NCBI RefSeq assembly: GCF_009792355.1 | Contig: NZ_CP047045.1 | Location: 2,072,501-2,136,500, forward strand | From: Terricaulis silvestris | Lineage (GTDB): Bacteria; Pseudomonadota; Alphaproteobacteria; Caulobacterales; Aquidulcibacteraceae | DNA: 64,000 nt | Reading direction: 5' to 3' | Shown: piece by piece, positions 61,838 through 64,000 of the stretch | Layout of the letters: every line of letters begins with the position of its first letter | Position numbering within the stretch: the stretch's first letter is position 1 | Translations under genes and position numbers: made by a program | The notes under the pieces: model-generated | What the model was told of the DNA's origin: nothing | Database searches by the model: none | Seen by the model: the letters and a program-made list of their open reading frames with translations, nothing else

Positions 61838-63052
61838 GTGCCCGACAAGAAGACCGCCAAGACTGCCGCGAAGCCGGCAGCCAAAACCGCCCCGGCCGCC
61901 AAGAAGGCAGCGCCGGCGCCCCGCCGCGAACCGGCGGCCAAGAAGGCTGCGCCTGCCAAACCGGTGAAGGCCGTTAAGGCCGTGCCGCCGCCGAAGGCCG
62001 AGCCGAAGAAGGCCGCTACCAAGCCTGCCGCGCCCGCCCCCAAGGCGGCGCCCCCGGCCAAGGTCGCCAAGAAGGTGGAAACCAAGCCCGCCTCGGCCCC
62101 GAAGGCCGCGGCAAAGCCTGAGCCGAAGGCCAAGGTCGCTGCAAAGCCCGAGGCCAAACCGGCAAAGCCAGCCGCGAAGGCCGCGCCTGAGCCCAAGGGC
62201 AAGACCAAGGTTGCCCCGCCTGTGAAGGCGGCGAAGCCAGCACCCGCGCCTAAGCTTGAGAAGGTGAAAGCGGAAAAACTGCCGAAGCCACCGAAGGCTC
62301 CCAAACCACCGAAGCCGCCCAAGCTTGCGCCGGTCGCTGCTGCGTTCGCCGGGCCAATCCCGTCGAAGCCGCTCGCCGTCGCCGCTGGCCGCGCGCAACC
62401 CGTACTGCGCTCGCCGATCGCAACGCCGGCGCGCGCTGCACCGAAGCCGCTCGCCGCGCCGAAGCCGGTCGCGGCGGCCGAGCCCGAACACGTTGGAGAC
62501 TCCCAAGCCGTGCCATCGTTCAAAGCCAAAGCGCCCGACAAGAAGGGCATGGTGCTTGTGGGCGCCATCGCCGGCGCGTTCGGCGTCAAAGGCGAAGTCC
62601 GTTTGCGCGCTTTCACCGACAAGAACGAGGGCGTCATCTCGTACGGCCCGCTCTACGGCGAAGACGGCAAGATTTTGCTCAAGCCCAAGAGCTGGCGCGA
62701 GCTGAAAGACGGCGTCGCGATCGTCACGGCCGAAGTGAAGTCGCGCGAAGAAGCCGAGAAGATGAAGGGCCAAAAGCTCTTCGTTCCCCGCGCCAACCTG
62801 CCGACCACGGCGGAAGACGAGTTCTATGTCATCGATCTGCTCGGCTCGCGCGCTGAAGCGCTCGACGGCACGGTGCTGGGCGACATCGTCGCGGTGTGGA
62901 ACTTCGGCGCCGGCGACATCCTCGAGTACAAGCCGCCGAACGGCGGTCCCAACGTGCGCATCACCTTCACGCGTGAAGCCGTGCCGCACGTCGACCTTGC
63001 CGCCAAGCGCGTCGTGCTCGATCCCCCGCCGCCGGAACCGCCGGGCAAGTAG
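61838..63052 (+). CDS. rimM: Ribosome maturation factor RimM with histone-H1-like N-terminal extension
   Basis: RimM acts in 30S head assembly, near S19 and 16S rRNA. The RimM domain is only residues 238-404 (MVLVGAIAGAFGVKGEVRLR and the PRC barrel YVIDLLGSRAEALDGTVLGD). Residues 1-237 are Lys/Ala/Pro-rich with repeated KKAAPA, KPAAK and PKPPK motifs, like histone H1 or AlgP tails. The GTG at 61838 is preceded by AAGGAAG, which supports translation of the long form. An internal ATG at 62549, preceded closely by AGAAGGG, could give a normal-length 167-residue RimM as well. Confidence 0.93.
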   Translation: MPDKKTAKTAAKPAAKTAPAAKKAAPAPRREPAAKKAAPAKPVKAVKAVPPPKAEPKKAATKPAAPAPKAAPPAKVAKKVETKPASAPKAAAKPEPKAKVAAKPEAKPAKPAAKAAPEPKGKTKVAPPVKAAKPAPAPKLEKVKAEKLPKPPKAPKPPKPPKLAPVAAAFAGPIPSKPLAVAAGRAQPVLRSPIATPARAAPKPLAAPKPVAAAEPEHVGDSQAVPSFKAKAPDKKGMVLVGAIAGAFGVKGEVRLRAFTDKNEGVISYGPLYGEDGKILLKPKSWRELKDGVAIVTAEVKSREEAEKMKGQKLFVPRANLPTTAEDEFYVIDLLGSRAEALDGTVLGDIVAVWNFGAGDILEYKPPNGGPNVRITFTREAVPHVDLAAKRVVLDPPPPEPPGK

Positions 63053-63066
63053 CGCAGGAGACAGCA

Positions 63067-63465
63067 ATGCAAGTTGCAACCGCGTTGGCGCTTCTGGCCT
63101 GCGCGGTGTTCGTTGCTTGCGCGACACCGCCGCAAGTGAGCGAACATGACCGCTCGTGCGCCGTTTTGGCCTCCGTAGCTGCAACGCGGTCAACAACGCC
63201 TTGGCCTCAACTGAACGGTCGCGACGAAGAAAAAGTGCAGGCCATCCCGACAACACGTATTGCCGATACTGGCTACGCGTGCGGCAACACTATGCACTTG
63301 GAAACCGGCCGCGGCCCGGCGGTCTTCTTCGACATCGGCCTCAGCGCAGATCAGCGCTACGCCTCGTTAGGCATGGGCTCTGCCGATCACGGCGAACGGT
63401 GCCTACTTCAAAGACGGCAAGACGATTGGACCGTCATCGGCTGCATGATGCTCTGGGTCGCCTGA
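63067..63465 (+). CDS. Hypothetical lipoprotein within the rimM-trmD operon
   Basis: Protein of 132 residues with a lipobox (LACAVFVACATP, Cys18). The mature part has five more cysteines (for example in HDRSCAVL, GYACGNT, ERCLLQ and IGCMMLW), suggesting disulfides in the periplasm. I recognise no family. It starts 14 bases after rimM and ends 4 bases before trmD, so it is probably read with the translation genes although its product is exported. It interrupts the usual rimM-trmD adjacency. Confidence 0.75.
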   Translation: MQVATALALLACAVFVACATPPQVSEHDRSCAVLASVAATRSTTPWPQLNGRDEEKVQAIPTTRIADTGYACGNTMHLETGRGPAVFFDIGLSADQRYASLGMGSADHGERCLLQRRQDDWTVIGCMMLWVA

Positions 63466-63469
63466 TCGC

Positions 63470-64000
63470 ATGAGCTTCGCCGCAACCGTCATCACGCTTT
63501 TTCCGGAAGCGTTTCCCGGCACGCTCGGCGTTTCGCTGATCGGCAAAGCGCTGCGCGATGGCGCGTGGTCGCTCGACGCCGTGCAGCTCCGCGACTTCGG
63601 CCAAGGCCCCCACAAGAACGTCGACGACACGCCCGCCGGCGGCGGCGCCGGCATGGTGCTGCGCGCGGATGTGGCGGCCGCCGCGATCGACTCCATCCCG
63701 CGCAACGACCGCCCGCTGATCTACCTCTCGCCGCGCGGCAAGCAATTCGATCAAGCCATGGCCGAGGAATGGTCCGCCGGTCCTGGAATCATCCTCTTCT
63801 GCGGCCGCTTCGAAGGCTTGGACGAACGCGTCATCGAAGCGCGCAACATGCAAGAAGTCGCTGTCGGCGAAGCCGTGCTCGCAGGCGGCGAAGCCGCGGC
63901 GATAGTAGTGTTAGAAGCCTGCGTCCGCCTCATCCCCGGCGTCCTCGGCAACGACGCCTCCATCGTCGAAGAGAGCTTCAGCGACGGTCTCCTAGAGCAC
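63470..64000 (+). CDS. trmD: tRNA (guanine37-N1)-methyltransferase, cut by window end
   Basis: Methylates G37 of tRNAs with a G36 using SAM, in the knotted SPOUT fold. ATG is at 63470; 177 codons are visible and the gene runs past the window end. Motifs are VITLFPEAFPGTLGVSLIGKA, TPAGGGAGMVLRADV, LSPRGKQFDQAMA, FCGRFEGLDERVIE and VRLIPGVLGNDAS. The catalytic Asp169 of E. coli (in DSF) is Glu here (VEESFSDGLLEH), a conservative change I believe is frequent in alphaproteobacteria. It completes the ffh-rpsP-rimM-trmD operon; rplS usually follows. Confidence 0.95.
   Translation, partial: MSFAATVITLFPEAFPGTLGVSLIGKALRDGAWSLDAVQLRDFGQGPHKNVDDTPAGGGAGMVLRADVAAAAIDSIPRNDRPLIYLSPRGKQFDQAMAEEWSAGPGIILFCGRFEGLDERVIEARNMQEVAVGEAVLAGGEAAAIVVLEACVRLIPGVLGNDASIVEESFSDGLLEH

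Noticed and set aside
61574-63256. 560-codon open frame antisense to rimM and rpsP
   Set aside because: Gly/Arg/Leu low-complexity translation of the complement of a Lys/Ala/Pro-rich gene; long antisense frames are expected in this GC-rich DNA.
63950-63985. Catalytic Asp169 of TrmD replaced by Glu
   Set aside because: Conservative change in the (D/E)SF motif that I believe is common in alphaproteobacteria; noted in the gene entry only.
1-64000. CRISPR arrays, tRNA or rRNA genes, prophage, transposases
   Set aside because: No regularly spaced direct repeats, no T-loop or rRNA signatures and no phage or transposase proteins were seen on either strand.

Overview
The window is a gene-dense, GC-rich stretch of an alphaproteobacterial chromosome. 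Supporting marks are a C4-pathway 5-aminolevulinate synthase (hemA), a Ros/MucR regulator, a GTTC-N7-GTTC LexA box next to ssb, and the gene orders gyrA-coaD-ppi-ppi-queA-tgt, rpoZ-rel-pyrE-pdxJ-acpS-lepB-rnc-era-recO-parC and ffh-rpsP-rimM-trmD. A TorF-type porin, an M13 peptidase and a PspC/PadR pair fit a free-living Caulobacterales/Hyphomonadaceae-like bacterium; that finer placement is inference. I see no prophage, transposase, CRISPR array, rRNA or tRNA.

Layout. 0-9.5 kb: mucR-like gene, hemA/hemB divergent pair, small envelope proteins, a degenerate receiver protein, an oxidoreductase/flavin reductase pair, motB and a porin. 9.5-15.8 kb: M13 peptidase, a structured 0.5-kb intergenic region, a padR-pspC operon with a palindrome over its promoter, then the lemA/M48 protease group. 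15.8-26.9 kb: a long leftward block for translation, (p)ppGpp, lipid, cofactor and replication functions (rpoZ to parC), interrupted by an uncharacterised gene after rel and an orphan DUF433 gene before recO. 27-35 kb: folK, family-5 uracil-DNA glycosylase, smpB-dapA, slt, a PLP ammonia-lyase and hrpB. 35-43 kb: queuosine genes tgt/queA, two cyclophilins, coaD and gyrA. 43-53.5 kb: sodC-like protein, exporter, luciferase-like oxidoreductase, ssb and an uvrA operon, then a frameshifted VOC gene and dapF. 53.6-64 kb: prolyl oligopeptidase, oxyR, a histidine kinase, an L-2-hydroxyglutarate oxidase-like protein and the ffh-rpsP-rimM-trmD operon, with trmD cut by the window end.

The most unusual features are: a second, decayed copy of the rel 3' end about 0.8 kb beyond rel, flanking one uncharacterised gene (a possible gene-end insertion scar); three copies of a GGACCGCCGGCG-ended palindromic element between genes in 10 kb; a near-perfect 30-bp inverted repeat between recO and parC; RimM carrying a 237-residue Lys/Ala/Pro histone-H1-like N-terminus; a queuosine tRNA-guanine transglycosylase that lacks two of three zinc cysteines; GyrA and ParC without the usual quinolone-anchoring residues; and a receiver domain without its phospho-acceptor Asp.

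Many start codons are non-ATG (TTG in mucR, rnc, rpoZ, ffh; GTG in rimM, gyrA, the peptidase and others). Many gene junctions are 4-nt ATGA/GTGA/TTGA overlaps, and I used these together with ribosome-binding sites to set starts.
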